Assembly: GCA_031769625.1 (NCBI GenBank)
Contig: JAUIMM010000701.1
Location: forward strand, 434,001 to 498,000
DNA from: Taudactylus pleione
Lineage: Eukaryota; Chordata; Amphibia; Anura; Myobatrachidae
DNA length: 64,000 bases
Reading direction: 5' to 3'
In this document: in pieces, positions 20,029 to 32,344 of the stretch
Numbering within the stretch: the stretch's first letter is position 1
Layout of the letters: each line of letters starts with the position of its first letter
Program-made: the position numbers and the translations under genes
Notes under the pieces: model-generated
Database searches by the model: none
Told to the model about the DNA's origin: nothing
What the model saw: only the letters and a program-made list of their open reading frames with translations

Positions 20029-20655
20029 ATGCTGGGTACACACTGGCCGATCAATTGATTGTCCAATATATCGTGCCCCCGTCGGCCAGTGTGTACAGAC
20101 GATATGTCTGTGAACAACGTCGTTCAGACATATCGCATTGGCTGTGCTGCACAGCCAATGAACAGATAAATCTGCAGACATATCTGTACATCGCCAAGTG
20201 TGTACGGACGATTAGCCGATCGCCCATACAAAGGAGCGCCAAGAGGGGAGGGGGAGCCGCGAGCGGGTACTACTTACCCGACTCCAGCACAGCTCCCCAT
20301 CCACAGCAGCCCAGCACACGCTGCTGTGTGCTGGGCTGCACTGAGAGACTGTCCGAGGCTGCTAAAGCAGCAGCCCGAGCAGTCTCCTATGCCAAAGGGG
20401 GGGGTGCGATCATGCTGACCGTGCCCCCCATTGGCTGTGCGCCGGGCTGAGTGGCACACAGTGCTCCCCTCCCCAGCGCTGCAAATGTGTTTTCTTTAAA
20501 GGGAGCGTGGCCACACATTCCACGATTAGGCCACGCCCACCGGCCGCCGGGACCCGCTGCAGCACAGATGATGGTCATTCAGTGTGTATGAACGACCATC
20601 ATATATGCAGATCACTCGATCTGCAGGTATATCTTTCAGGTGTGTACCTACCTTA
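20029..20655. mobile_element. MITE with GTACACAC-type termini, larger form
   Basis: The left end is GCTGGGTACACACTGGCC and the right end CAGGTGTGTACCTACC. Sub-terminal motifs include ACAGACATATCTGTACATCG and a GC-rich core with CAGCCCAGCACACGCTGC / AGCAGCGTGTGCTGGGCTG-like inverted pairs (20305-20340). It belongs to the same terminal family as 502-850. Confidence 0.7.
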
Positions 20656-21325
20656 ACAGCCAATAATAACAGCAACTCATACAAACTATTATCTCAAAGT
20701 GGGAATGAGTGTCTGCATTGTGGATAAATAATTACAGCCTCCAGATAAGGGGTCTGCTTTTTATACTGAATGTAATGTAATTTAGCCACAGCTCCTTACA
20801 TAAACTGGCTTGTGTGTATGGCATACAATGGTTATTAGCATCGCAAACAGTTGTAATACAACCTTTGTTTATTATCAACATATTACTGAGCACTTTACAG
20901 AGAATATTTAATAATTCACAGCAGTGCTGTAACAGGGTTTTATGCCGCCCTATGCTCGCCCCCCTCTTAAACACATGATGGCATGATGTCATGCGTAGGG
21001 GACGGGGCCGTCAGCTCAACCGCTGGCTCCAGTAAGTAGAGCACTGCCCGGAGCATCCTAAAGACGCTCCTGGCAGTTCCGCAGGCTGCAGGGTGTCTGC
21101 CAACACACATGCCCACATGCAGGTGAAGTGTGGCAACACAGCTCGCACACCACTAGTTACGGCGCTGATTCACATCAAATTCTTTATAACAAAAATACAG
21201 TAATATGAACTTACCACTTGATCTGTGGGGTAAACTAGAGCGCCCAAAGGAAAAACATACAAACATGAGGAGAAAATACAAACTACACACAGATAGAACG
21301 AGGGTGGACATTTCAGCAAGACAAT
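20656..21325. other. Intronic stretch containing a hAT-like relic
   Basis: About 20921-21167 begins CAGTGCTGTAACAGGG and ends CTAGTTACGGCGCTG, imperfect inverted ends of the CAGTGGCGTAACTAG type. The 8-bp duplication could not be verified. The remainder is unrecognised. Confidence 0.5.
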
Positions 21326-21800
21326 GGGCCTGATTCAGACCCGCTTGCGGGTCGATGGCCGGGCAGTGCACACGCGCATGCGCGAGCCCCAGAGCGAGCG
21401 AGAAATCACTCGCTCCGGGGCTCGCAACAAAACGGGCTGGCTGTTGATGTTGATCGACAGCTCGTCCCGTTTTGTAGGCGGGGAGGGGGGGTGGCTGGCC
21501 AAACGGAGGCGTTCCCGAAGGAACGTCTGCCATTTGAGGGCGACCCTACTGACATCACTCGTGATGTCAGTAGTGAGCTTCCTGCTCTATTAGAGCAGGA
21601 AGCTCACTGGGGCTCGCGGGAATGAGACCCTACCACGAAGGTCTCGTCACAAGCCCGATCCATCACCTGGCCGCTCGCAAAAGCTGTGGGTGGACACCCA
21701 CAGCTTAGCGAGCGGCCTGGAGGCCAGCCAAAAAAACAAAACAGCCCGTCCAGATTCAGAGCAAGCGCTCACAAAGAGCGTCCGGCTCTGAATCAGTGCC
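21326..21800. mobile_element. Hairpin-chain MITE, copy 4
   Basis: The ends are GGGCCTGATTCAGACC and GGCTCTGAATCAGTGCC, with AAT on both flanks (21323-21325 and 21801-21803). The stem at 21575-21605 is GAGCTTCCTGCTC/GAGCAGGAAGCTC. The GATGGTCGCG hairpin present in copies 2 and 3 is missing, which explains its shorter length. Confidence 0.87.
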
Positions 21801-22414
21801 AATGATCATAAACACACAGCCAAGGACACTCTCAATTGAATTGAAGTAATGGCCCCATCTCTGTGAGGCAAAAATGCTAATAGCACTACTGCCTTAGTTT
21901 CTATTTACCAAGGTGAAACACATACAGTAGGTACAACAGTTTGACCCCATTTGGGATGGATAACACAAGGATACTATAGCACAGTCACTTGTTATCAGGG
22001 TGATAATTCAAAACTACATGATTTTCTTATTTAAACAAAACCCACTCCACCAGAGAGGGCTCACAGTTTCAATTTCCCCATATTAGACAGAGGTTTCTGA
22101 CAGATGTGCTTGTCCACGTGCCAAGGTCCATCAGCAGAGAATGGCACCCTGGACCCCAAACCACAACAATGTAGCACTCTGCAGTCCTCTACCTTATTGT
22201 AATGGGCCACATAGACTACCGCAGTATAAATCATCAGACCTGGACCTGACAGTCACAACTCAGGGGAAGATCAGACTCACAGGTACATGATAATATGCAA
22301 TTGTGCACATTTGCTACTTTTTTTATGTTTTGCTTCCAACTCAGAATCAGCCCCATGGTGTCTTGAGAACGTCCAAAATAAAGATTACACCTTCTACTAA
22401 ACTCATAAGACCTA
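21801..22414. other. Intronic stretch, nothing recognised
   Basis: No supported gene or repeat boundary. Confidence 0.4.
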
Positions 22415-22535
22415 GGGGTCTATTTATCATCATTTAATTTCTACAACAGCAGGTGAAATTTTAAATTTTCACCTGCTTTTCTAGAAATTAAGTTTTTGGA
22501 CCATTCATCAAAACGGTAATGCAGGAGATAGATAT
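22415..22535. mobile_element. MITE fragment with GGGGTCTATTTA start
   Basis: It starts GGGGTCTATTTATCATC, like the palindromic MITE at 42559, and contains CAGGTGAAAATTTAAAATTT-type symmetry at 22450-22480. It ends in GCAGGAGATAGATATC / GATATCTCCTGC, a palindrome whose right arm is the start of the satellite unit. The satellite may have grown out of this element. Confidence 0.55.
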
Positions 22536-23945
22536 CTCATAGATATCTCCTGCTTACCTTTCTCTCCTGGAATGGCCGCTGTCCTCATACACTAGTATCA
22601 CAGATATCTCCTGCTTACCTTTCTCTCCTGGAATGGCCCGCTGTCCCCATACGCTAGTATCACAGATGTCTCCTGCTTACCTTTCTCTCCCGGAATGGCC
22701 TGCTGTCCCCATACACTAGTATCACAGATATCTCCTGCTTACCTTTCTCTCCCGGAATGGCCTGCTGTCCCCATACATTAGTATCACATATATCTCCTGC
22801 TTACCTTTCTCTCCCGGAATGGCCGCTGTCCCCATACGCTAGTATAACAGATATCTCCTGCTTACCTTTCTCTCCCGGAATGGCCCGCTGTCCTCATACA
22901 CTAGTATCACAGATATCTCCTGCTTACCTTTCTCTCCCGGAATGGCCTGCTGTCCCCATACATTAGTATCACATATATCTCCTGCTTACCTTTCTCTCCC
23001 GGAATGGCCCGCTGTCCTCATACACTAGTATCACAGATATCTCCTGCTTACCTTTCTCTCCCGGAATGGCCTGCTGTCCCCATACGCTTGTATCACAGAT
23101 ATCTCCTGCTTAGCTTTCTCTCCTGGAATGGCCCGCTGTCCTCATACACTAGTATCACAGATATCTCCTGCTTACCTTTCTCTCCCGGAATGGCCCGCTG
23201 TCCCCATACGCTAGTATCACAGATGTCTCCTGCTTACCTTTCTCTCCCGGAATGGCCTGCTGTGCACATACACTAGTATCACAGATATCTCCTGCTTACC
23301 TTTCTCTCCCGGAATGGCCTGCTGTCCCCATACACTAGTATCACAGATATCTCCTGCTTACCTTTCTCTCCCGGAATGGCCCGCTGTCCTCATACACTAG
23401 TATCACAGATATCTCCTGCTTACCTTTCTCTCCCGGAATGGCCTGCTGTCCCCATACATTAGTATCACATATATCTCCTGCTTACCTTTCTCTCCCGGAA
23501 TGGCTGCTGTCCCCATACGCTAGTATCACAGATATCTCCTGCTTACCTTTCTCTCCCGGAATGGCCCGCTGTCCTCATACACTAGTATCACAGATATCTC
23601 CTGCTTACCTTTCTCTCCCGGAATGGCCTGCTGTCCCCATACATTAGTATCAAAGATATATCCTGCTTACCTTTCTCTCCCAGAATGGCCTGCTGTCCCC
23701 GTATATTAGTATCACAGATATCTCCTGCTTACCTTTCTCTCCTGGAATGGCCTGCTGTCCCCATACATTAGTATCACAGATATCTCCTGCTTACCTTTCT
23801 CTCCTGGAATGGCACGCTGTCCCCATACACTAGTATTACAGATATCTCCTGCTTACCTTTCTCTCCTGGAATGGCCCGCTGTCCCCATACACTAGTATCA
23901 CAGATATCTCCTGCTTACCTTTATCTCCCGGAATGGCCTGCTGTC
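22536..23945 (+). repeat. 62-bp satellite array, about 22-23 units
   Basis: The unit is 61-62 bp and contains CTAGTATCACAGATATCTCC, TGCTTACCTTTCTCTCCCGG and AATGGCCCGCTGTCC. Variant positions (CACT/CGCT/CATTAGTATC, CAGATAT/CATATAT, GGCCCGC/GGCCGC) recur in the same order at an offset of 679 bp. For example, 22718-22970 repeats at 23396-23650. This indicates amplification of an 11-unit block. Open frames across it are periodic artefacts. Confidence 0.97.
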
Positions 23946-25207
23946 CACTAGTATGGGGATAGAATTCAACAAGCTCCATAAATACAATATTTTTCAGAGC
24001 TAGACCGCGGGAGCATTCTCCATCTTCAGATGTCGTTTGCTACTGCACTCGCAGCTAACCCTGCTCCTTCCCTATAGGAAGGAATCCCGGGTTGCGAAGA
24101 GGGATCCGGCTCCTTCCACCAGACACCTGGGCCTTTGTGCGCCGGTGTGACCTTTAGGTCATGCAGGCCCACTAGTTACACTGCTCCGTTCGGACCCCAA
24201 TAATCAACATAATGAATAGACCTCTTACTCCCAGATGCTATTTGTAGGCTTCTCTCACACTACACATAGCAAAGGCTGGAATTCTTCTCTATTACTGGAC
24301 AGGCGACTTGGCATTGCACATAGGCTCTGATTCTTGGTCGGGCGCAACTGCGGCCACTTCTCAGTAAGGTTGTGGCTGCCTACTTGTTAGTTTATGCTAA
24401 TACAAGAAACTTTCTTTATATACTAAAAATCAGAGCAACTGCCTGTGGAAGTCTCTCCCACCCACTGTTCATATATCCGCAGCCGCAGCCCTCATCATTA
24501 GTATCGGACTAATACTAGGCCCATGCTGAGTGCAACAGATCTGAGCGCAAAAGGAGTGTAGCCCCTGCAGCTTACGCTGTCTAAGATGGCATTATCCAGC
24601 TGAAACCTATGGGTTACACTTTGTGTAATTTCCAGAAAAACACCCCCCCCCCCCCTTCCCCAGGCAATGGTCGCAGCGCATATGCTGGAGCCCTGACACT
24701 GTAGTGAAGAGATACTTCTTTCCTTTGATAATTATTATGCAAATGGATAAACCCAGCATATAATGTATTGTGCTCTACAGCAAGTATATAAGGAATGTAA
24801 AGGGTGTGACCACATTGTGTAAACAAACGTCATTAGATCTTCTGCACTCAGCTAAAATCATTATTAATGCTGTTGTGAAATACTTTAAGATTTAAGGGTT
24901 TATGTAATCGGGTACGAGATGTGTGAAGCAGTGCGATCTTGCCTGCAGATTTAAAGCAGCAATAATTTTTATTTAGATAGTAAATCCAACCAGGTTTTGT
25001 CTTTTTAATTATTACCGCTTGAATACATTTACACAGTGAGAGGTCTTGTTACCTTATTTATTGAACCATCCTTGTGTATAAAGAGTGATGTTGTATTGCT
25101 GTCATTATTTTAATGATATAATTGATATATTTCAGATCCTGAACAATTAATATTTATTTTCCTTAATATACCAAATATAAACTATTAGTGATCAAAAATA
25201 ACTGATA
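23946..25207. other. Intronic stretch, mostly unrecognised
   Basis: A poly-C run lies at about 24640-24656. GCCCACTAGTTACACTGCT at 24167 resembles a hAT terminus. No coding frame is supported. Confidence 0.4.
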
Positions 25208-26819
25208 CAGTCAGGTGCATAAATATTGGGACATTGACAGAATTTTAATATTTTGGCCTCTATTATTCACCACCACAATGGCTTTGAAATGAAACAAATA
25301 AGATGTGCTTTAACTGCAGACTTTCAGATTTAATTTGAGGGTAATTACATCCAAATCAGGTGAACGGTGTAGGAATAACAACGGTTTCTATATGTGCCTC
25401 CCACTTTTTAAAGGGCAAAAAGTAATGGCACAAACTAAACAATCCTAAATCTAACTTTCACTTTTTAATACTTTGTTGCAAATCCTTTGCAGGCAATTAC
25501 AGCCTGAAGTCTGCAACGCATAGACATCACCAGACGCTGGGTTTCATCCCTGGTGATGCTCTGCCAGGCCTCTACTGCAAATGTCTTCAGTTCCTACTAG
25601 TTCTTGGGGCATTTTCCCTTCAGTTTTGTCTTCATCAAGTGAAATGCATGCTCAATCGGATTCAGGTCAGGGGATTGACTTGGCCATTGCATAACATTCC
25701 ACTTTTTAGCCTTAAAAAACTCTTTGGTTGCTTTTGCAGTATGCAGAGTTCTGAAGCATTTGACTGAATATGAGGATATAATATTGCCCGAAACACTTCA
25801 GAATTCATTCTGCTGCTTTTGTCAGTAATCACATCATCAATAAATACAAGGGAACCAGTTCCATTGGCAGCCATACATGCCCACGCCATGACACTACCAC
25901 CATCATGCTTCACTGATGAGGTGGTATGTTTTGGATCATGAGCAGTTCCTTTCCTTCTCCATATTCTTCTCTTCCCATCACTCTGGTACAAGTTGATCTT
26001 TGTCTCATCTGTCCATAGGATGTTGTTCCAGAACTGTAATGGCTTTTTTAGATGTTGTTTGTCAAACTCTAATCTGGTCTTCCTGTTTTTGTGGCTCACC
26101 AATGGTTTACATCTTGTGGTGAACCCTCTATATTCACTTTGTGAAGTCTTCTCTTGATTGTTGACTTTGACACATATGCACCTACCTCCTGGAGAGTGTT
26201 CTTGATTTGGCCAACTGTTGTGAAGGGGTTTTTCTTCACCAGGGAAATAATTCTTCTGTCATCCACCACAGTTGTTTTCCCTGGTCTTCCGGGTCTTTTG
26301 GTGTTGCTGAGCTCTCCGATGCGTTCTTTCTTTTTAAGAATGTTCCAAACAGTTGATTTGGCCACACCTAATGTTTTTGCTATCTCTCTGATGGATTTGT
26401 TTTGATTTTTCAGCCTAATGATGGCTTGCTTCACTGATAGTGACAGCTCTTCGGATCTCATATTGAGAGTCGACAGCAACTGATTCCAAATGCAAATGTC
26501 ACACCTAGAATCAACTCCAGACCTTTTACCTGCTTAATTGATAATGAAATAACTAGGGAATAGCCCACACCTGTCCATGAAATAGCTTTTGAGTTGATAT
26601 CCCATTACTTTTGGCCCCTTAAAAAGTGGGAGGCACATATAGAAACCATTGTAATTCCTACACCGTTCACCTGATTTGGCTGTAATTACCCTCAAATTAA
26701 ATCTGAAAGTGTGCAGTTAAAGCACATCTTGATTGTTTCATTTCAAAGCCATTGTGGTGGTGAATAGAGGCCAAAATATGAAAATACTGTCAATGTCCCA
26801 ATATTTATGCACCTGACTG
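25208..26819 (-). mobile_element. Tc1/mariner transposon with matching ends
   Basis: The element begins CAGTCAGGTGCATAAATATT and ends in its reverse complement, with TA on both flanks (25206-25207 and 26820-26821). The inverted repeats are long, roughly 230 bp, and closely similar. The length of 1.6 kb is usual for Tc1. The transposase lies on the minus strand and is broken. Confidence 0.95.
25630..26479 (-). pseudogene. Tc1 transposase pseudogene
   Basis: The N-terminal part, from 26479, reads through a paired-type DNA-binding domain (KQAIIRLKNQNKSIREIAK, GVAKSTVWNILKKK) to KRRLHKVNIEG. A single-base loss at about 26115 shifts the frame, and the protein continues as TTRCKPLVSHKNRKTRLEFD. 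The first catalytic aspartate is visible in WTDETKINLYQSDG. The region that should carry the second catalytic aspartate before PKHTA is deleted (around 25740), and the downstream part with WPSQSPDLNPIEHAF has shifted frame. It is inactive, but the terminal repeats could still be substrates for an enzyme supplied in trans. Confidence 0.93.
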
Positions 26820-26821
26820 TA

Positions 26822-27118
26822 TTTCTTTCATTGAGTTCATACATTATGTAATGGTATTGCCGTTCTGCCTAGTGTCAATATTCAGTTATCTGACAGTGAA
26901 CGTGCATGTACTGTACTAGTAACACTGGAACGTTTTCCCAAACAGCCATGGAGAGGAACCATACTCATACTTATGAGCCTCTATTTATACTGGACAGAAA
27001 TCACCAGAATTAAACAAGGTCTTCTTATGTGGACCATTTTACCTTGTTTACTATTGGCTGAATTTACCTTGAACAATAATAAATTATTTCAGCACCAGTT
27101 AATGCAATTTAGAACTAA
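26822..27118. other. Intronic stretch, nothing recognised
   Basis: AT-rich, with no supported feature. Confidence 0.4.
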
Positions 27119-27986
27119 GGCCGTATTCAATAAGTTTCGCAACCGCGATACTTTTTCGGCTGCCAGACTTTTCGCCTATATCACGTGTTTTGGGTGCAGA
27201 AACTTTTTGCGCGCGTCCCTGTGATTCCCCGTATTCAATTTGGAAGTACGAGAAAACGGCACCTTAAACAGGTGGAAAGTCCTCTCCAAAATGGGGTAAT
27301 CAGCCTGACACCCCCAAAAGATGCACTGATATGGGGGATGACTATGGATACCCCCGAATTGGCCTGCTGAAGGTATTTGGTGTATTTAAATGGTCTCAAT
27401 AGGTGCTGTTTTGCGTATTTGCCTAAGGGGTGAAGAATAGCATTTAGATTTTTTTTTGTGTGAAAATAAGTAGTCCCAGCAAATTTTGGATACCTGAAAA
27501 TGGGGGGTAGCATATTTTAAAGTTGCTAAAGTAAAGTTAAAAAAATTGTGAAAAATCCACCTGCCGCAAGCACAGCAAAGTAAAAAACACCTGGGGCATA
27601 CTTGGGGGACCCCCCTGTGTCTATTTCGCTAGTTTTTAAGTTTGTCCCCCAACTTTGAACTTTTTCGCACCCAAAAACGAAAGTACTTTTTTGGGGTGTT
27701 TTAAAGTATTTTTTAATCATTTTTTGACACAGTTTACCTTTGGGGGACTGTCTTAAGCCTGCAGGGGGGTTCCCGCAACATTGCACCCCAAAACCCCAAT
27801 TCTGCACTTTTTTCCGCCTACAAATCATAGGCAAAACTTCTTTGCCGGGTCCATTGCATTAACTTTCCGCCTAGGCGAAAAGTATTTTAAATTGAATACG
27901 GCGAAAAGTTTCCGCCTGACGAAATGACGTCACCCGCGATACTTTTTCGCCGAAACAGACTTTTCTCTTCAAATTGATTATGGGCC
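27119..27986. mobile_element. MITE with GGCCGTATTCAAT ends, copy 1
   Basis: The left end is GGCCGTATTCAATAAG and the right end CAAATTGATTATGGGCC, with TAA on both flanks (27116-27118 and 27987-27989). Sub-terminal GCGATACTTTTTCG occurs near both ends. It is 868 bp, almost the same as the copy at 57803. Confidence 0.82.
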
Positions 27987-28249
27987 TAAATAGGAACTGG
28001 TTGACCCTTTCACTATCTAATTCTTGTCTATGACCTTCTGCTTGTCTAATTTCCTTTCTCCCATAGCAATAGACTGTCCTTATATAATTACAGAAATAGA
28101 CAGGTATCTAGCTTCCACAGTATCACACTCAGCTCATAAAATACTCTGTGCTGCTATAAACATGGTAATAATCTGGCTCTATCAAGTCTCTGCTACAGTA
28201 GTTTCAAAACAAGATGCACATGAATGAACAGGATTTCAATGGTAGCAAT

Positions 28250-28607
28250 CAGAGGTGGCTCCTACCTGAATTTCCTTTCTGAAATGGGCACAAGTGCGGG
28301 ATCACAGTCCAGCGTATGCACACAAATCAACAAGCAGGCTTCTAGGGACTACATCGGCTGCAGCCCCTATAAGTCGGATTTGGCACCCGTTATAGCAGAG
28401 GAGTGGTTTCCTATTGGCAGCGCTCTCTGCTAAACACAGTCCGGACTGGCAGTACTAAGGGGAGAAAATACCTCCCCCTGGGACTGCCTGCCTGGGTAAT
28501 TAGCAGACATCGCATCCAATAGGAAGTCACTGCTAGGCTGTCACTGAGGGTGGTGAATTTTACTGGGGGGGGGGGTGGTAAAAGCCCCTAGGTAAAATCT
28601 GCCACTG
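28250..28607. mobile_element. hAT-like non-autonomous relic
   Basis: It begins CAGAGGTGGCTCCTACC and ends TAAAATCTGCCACTG. The 8-bp flanks GTAGCAAT and GTAACTGT match at five of eight positions, so the duplication is decayed. It is non-coding. Confidence 0.55.
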
Positions 28608-29300
28608 GTAACTGTAAAGGTTCTCATAACACCTTAAATATTACAACAAACTATTTTGTACCTGTTAAGATGGGCCATGCTGGGAAATATGAGCTTATGA
28701 TGGCTTTGGATTTCATTTACGGAACAAAAGGGTATCAATGTGTGGATGTGGATCACAGAATCTGTTTTTAGGGTCCACTGATTGTAACATAAGCAATGGA
28801 ATGTAGTGGCAACCATCTCTTTTAGGATCCCAAAAAGGCACATTCACATTTTGGGTAACAGCTATCAAACAAAAAAAAACATTTAGCGCCATTTGCTTAA
28901 ACATTTATCTATATGAACTAATGTTGGTATTGTGCAAAGGTTCAAAATCAGTACAGTCCGTGAAATCGGCATTTCTGGAAGGTAGCTGGATGGCTACCAT
29001 GCAATCACACAGAGCTCCGCTGTCTTGTGGGATGGTCACAGCAGTGATGTGGGCGAGTAAGCAGACTTCATTGCACATTCATAGTGTGCGGACAGCGATG
29101 GGACTTGTGTTTCAGCCAGATCTTTTCCACCCAGCATGGGACTAGGATACTAATGATGACAACTGCGGCTGCAGACATAGAAACAGTGGGTAGGAGAGGC
29201 TTCCACGTGCAGCTGTACAGATTTTTACTATACAAAGGTGGATTCTTGCATCAGCAGAAACTAGTAAGCAGGCTGCCACGGTCGTACAGAAGACTCTGAA
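28608..29300. other. Intronic stretch ending in a MITE right end
   Basis: ACTCTGAATTAGGCCC near 29293-29308 is a right terminus of the GGGCC type, but the matching left end was not found. The rest is unrecognised. Confidence 0.45.
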
Positions 29301-29339
29301 TTAGGCCCTATATTTCCTTTAGTCTTCTGGTGATTAGAG

Positions 29340-29860
29340 CAGGTGTCTTCAACCCATGGCCCGTGGGCTGTTCCCCATGGCCCACCGACCGGGGCACCGT
29401 GGAGCTGCAGCACAGGGCCTGCCAGCAGGCGCCACTTGCCGGGACCCCCCTACGATTTGTTTACCAGCGGTCGCCCAACTCTCTCCCCGAGCCAGCAGCA
29501 GCCGGAGGCTGGAGCTCACTCCTGAGCTCCGGCTTCCGGCTCCCACAGTTCAGAGGAGCAGCCAGGCTCATTACACTAGTTAATTTCGGCATTGTGAAGA
29601 GGGACGGGGCCACGATGACGCGGTCATGCCCCAAGCTCCGCCCCCAAGTATCAGGGCAGCGGCACGTCACGCTCCCCGGAAGGAGGTAGCTGAAAGTAGG
29701 CAACTATGGTCATACATGAATAAGGGACACTACTATGTGGTGTAATGTGAATTGGGTGAATCAAGATTTTGCTACTGTGTGGCGTATAGCTTTGTGGCCC
29801 ACGGGCTTTGTTGAATTTTTTAATGTGGCCCGCACTTCTCTTAAAGGTTGAAGACCCCTG
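29340..29860. mobile_element. hAT-like element with CAGGTGTCTTCAACC ends
   Basis: The left end is CAGGTGTCTTCAACCCATGG and the right end GGTTGAAGACCCCTG. Inside these ends, GGCCCGTGGGC is mirrored by GGCCCACGGGC. The 8-bp flanks GATTAGAG and ATATAGAG match at six of eight positions. At 521 bp with no transposase, it is non-autonomous. Confidence 0.8.
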
Positions 29861-29961
29861 ATATAGAGTGTGTGGGAAGTCTTTATTATTTATTACACAC
29901 TGCTAATAAAGCCTTAATAGCACATTCAATAATAACAATGCATTATTTGTCTTTAATATAG

Positions 29962-30054
29962 AAGGAAGACCTTCAAATCTATGAGAAGTATTGCCAAAAT
30001 AAGCCAAGATCTGAGGCACTTTGGAGGCAGTGTGCTGAGAGCATTTTCTTTCAG
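29962..30054 (+). CDS. MCF2-family RhoGEF, DH-domain exon 3
   Basis: The acceptor CTTTAATATAG precedes 29962, and the donor CAG|GTAAGA follows 30054. The 31 codons read KEDLQIYEKYCQNKP then RSEALWRQCAESIFFQ, which matches MCF2L (EDFQIYEKYCQNKPRSE) almost residue for residue. It is phase 0 at both ends and lies after a 24-kb intron packed with transposons. This part of the DH domain forms the middle helices. No lesion was seen. Confidence 0.96.
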
Positions 30055-30614
30055 GTAAGACGCATTAATGTATTTAGTTTAACAGCAGAACATTTGTTTC
30101 AAATTATGATTTGCAGTTGTTTTTTAAATGGTTAATTGATGGATCCATGGAAAAATGAAGGTTTAATATTCACAATTGCCACAGACATAGGCACATGAAT
30201 TAGCAAAAATCATATCATATAAAAGCAAAGCCCTAAAAGGCAGTGAACCAGGGGTTTTATGAAAGGGGGATAATGGAGTAGAGAATGGAGGACAAACAAG
30301 GAGGAGAGTCTAACAGGGACAAAAAATGCAAAGGATGGCAGAATCCAGGGGGGAAATTAGCTTAGAACAACTGTGCCCTGAAAGCATGAGGTAGGCTTAC
30401 CTTAATGTGAAGTGCCCACGCTTCTCATAGCATACAAAAAGCTTTAGAGGATTGGTTGATGATACACATTATGTATTCAGATCAGTACATGTGCCCTATT
30501 TTATTGTTTACTGCTGGTGTGTCTGCAGAGTCATACACATTTCAATCGCATCTACACTTATGACTGTAGAGGTGTAACTGGGATGTAACAATGCGTTCTC
30601 ACGTAGACAAAGTT
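30055..30614. other. Start of intron 3, nothing recognised
   Basis: No gene or repeat boundary recognised. Confidence 0.45.
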
Positions 30615-30950
30615 CTTGGCGGGGGGATGCCGACGGTCTAATTACCGGCACCGGAATCCTGACAGCGTCGGGATCCTGGCTCCTGAATACCGACCACTGG
30701 CATCCAGAAGGTAAGTATCGGGGGTTAGGGGAGGGTTAGAGTTAGGCACTAGGGGGAGGGTTAGGGTTAGGCACTAAGGGTGCGGGGAGGTAAGGTTTAG
30801 GCACTAGGGGGAGGTTAGGTTCAGGCACTGGGGAGGGAGGGTTAGGGTAGAGATAAGTGTTAGGTGTAGGGAAATAACCTCTCAGTGCTGGGATTGTGAC
30901 TGTCAGGATTCTGTATTCTGACAGCCGGGATCCCATACCCAACCCCTTGG
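30615..30950. repeat. Telomere-like minisatellite element 4
   Basis: GGTTAGGGTTAGGCACTAGG-type units (30715-30860) lie between GCCGACGG, ACAGCGTCGGGATCC and ACAGCCGGGATCCCATACCC. It is a short member of the family. Confidence 0.75.
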
Positions 30951-31875
30951 CAGGACTGTGGGCTATTCAGGTTTAGATATAAGCATTTTGTGTGCATTCA
31001 GATCGTGAGCAAATATGCCCAATTTCTAACCAACTCTGCATCAGGCTTATTGTTAGCAACAATATTACTAACCATTTAAACAATGATCAAAGGGTATTAA
31101 AGGGGCTAATGTGTGCCTAGAAAACATTCCCCCACAACAAAACACCACCACCAGCCTGAACCATTAACACAAGGCAGGATAGATCCATAGAGTCATGCTG
31201 TTTTCCCCAACGTGTGACCCTACCATCTGCTTGTTACAGCAGAAATCCAGATTTGTGAGGCCAGCCTCAATTTAACATCCTTAGCTGACAGCGGTGCCCA
31301 TCTTCAATGTTTGACAGGCTGTGCGCACAGAGCATACCACTATTGTAAGGCATGGTTATTTGGGTTACTGTTGCCTTTCTGTCAGCCTAATCCAGTCTGA
31401 CAATTCAGAATCAGGCCCTAGATGTGAATAGGAATTTGAGTTGCCCTGTGGAGAAATGAGTAATTTGTGAAGGGAAGTTACATACCTTAATTTCAGCAGA
31501 ATGACCAAAACTGGTGGAGTTCACTAAGACTGAGTCACCAAGGCTTACAGCCACGTGTCAACTGCGAGGTACCAATTAATTGGCTTGTTGGCGCTGCCCA
31601 GGCTGCTGCAGCCATAATGAACTATTGCCCTACACCAGCCTCATCTAGGGAGATGAGCACATGCACAGCCTGAAGTGACAGTTACAGGGAGCACAGTTAG
31701 TGACGGTTACAGGTGAGGCAGAGCTGGGCAGGGAGGTGCTGGGTGATCTGCACGTCCAGGTGAGAGGGAAAAAGACAGCTCCAGGACTTGCCAGTGAGAT
31801 TACATACAGCCACTGAGAGTAAGAAATAAAGGAGAGATTAGTAAACAGAAGGCCTGATTCAGATTTGGCAATAGA
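30951..31875. other. Intronic stretch with a MITE right end
   Basis: TTCAGAATCAGGCCCTAG at 31402-31419 and GGCCTGATTCAGATTTGG at 31850 are termini of the GGGCC MITE type without clear partners. The rest is unrecognised. Confidence 0.4.
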
Positions 31876-32344
31876 GGGCCTGATTCAGTATGGGTCATAA
31901 CTGTGATTGCAATAGCATGCAGTCTCACTGCAAAGATATGCCAATCCTCTGCGATATCTATACCGTTGCAGCACAACATAAGGACGCCCACCTTACCTTA
32001 CACACATCTGTAATACTTAGCAAGACTGCGAAACCATCGGTAACATCGTGCACCATCACAGCCTCACGCACACTTGCACAAGGTATGACCATACTCAGGA
32101 ATTGCTAACTTCGTCGCACGCAGTGAGTACACAAGCTGCATATGGCATCGCAATGGCTAATTTATGCTTGCTACTGCAATGGCGTTCAAACACACTGGCA
32201 CGCCTGAGTTTCTCTGACCCCCCCCCCGTCACCAACCCCAAATGATACTTCCTGGGTGATGGGTCTGCGTAGTCACTGTGATCGCAGTCCCAATCTCAGT
32301 GGAGTGTTTGTGCAAGCACACTGCGAGGCATGCGCAGAATGCAA
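31876..32344. mobile_element. MITE with GGGCCTGATTCAG start, right side replaced
   Basis: The left end is GGGCCTGATTCAGTATGG. The interior (AATTTATGC, CACTGCGATAT-like and TGATCGCAGTCCCAATC motifs) matches 38889-39397. It runs into the telomere-like element at 32345. A right terminus at about 33082-33095 (AATCTGAATCAGGCCC) may or may not belong to it. Confidence 0.6.

Noticed and set aside
22757..23647. Open frames of 69-90 codons repeating SQISPAYLSLPEWP
   Set aside because: They arise because the satellite unit lacks stops in some frames. The unit length is not a multiple of three, and there is no start context or homology.
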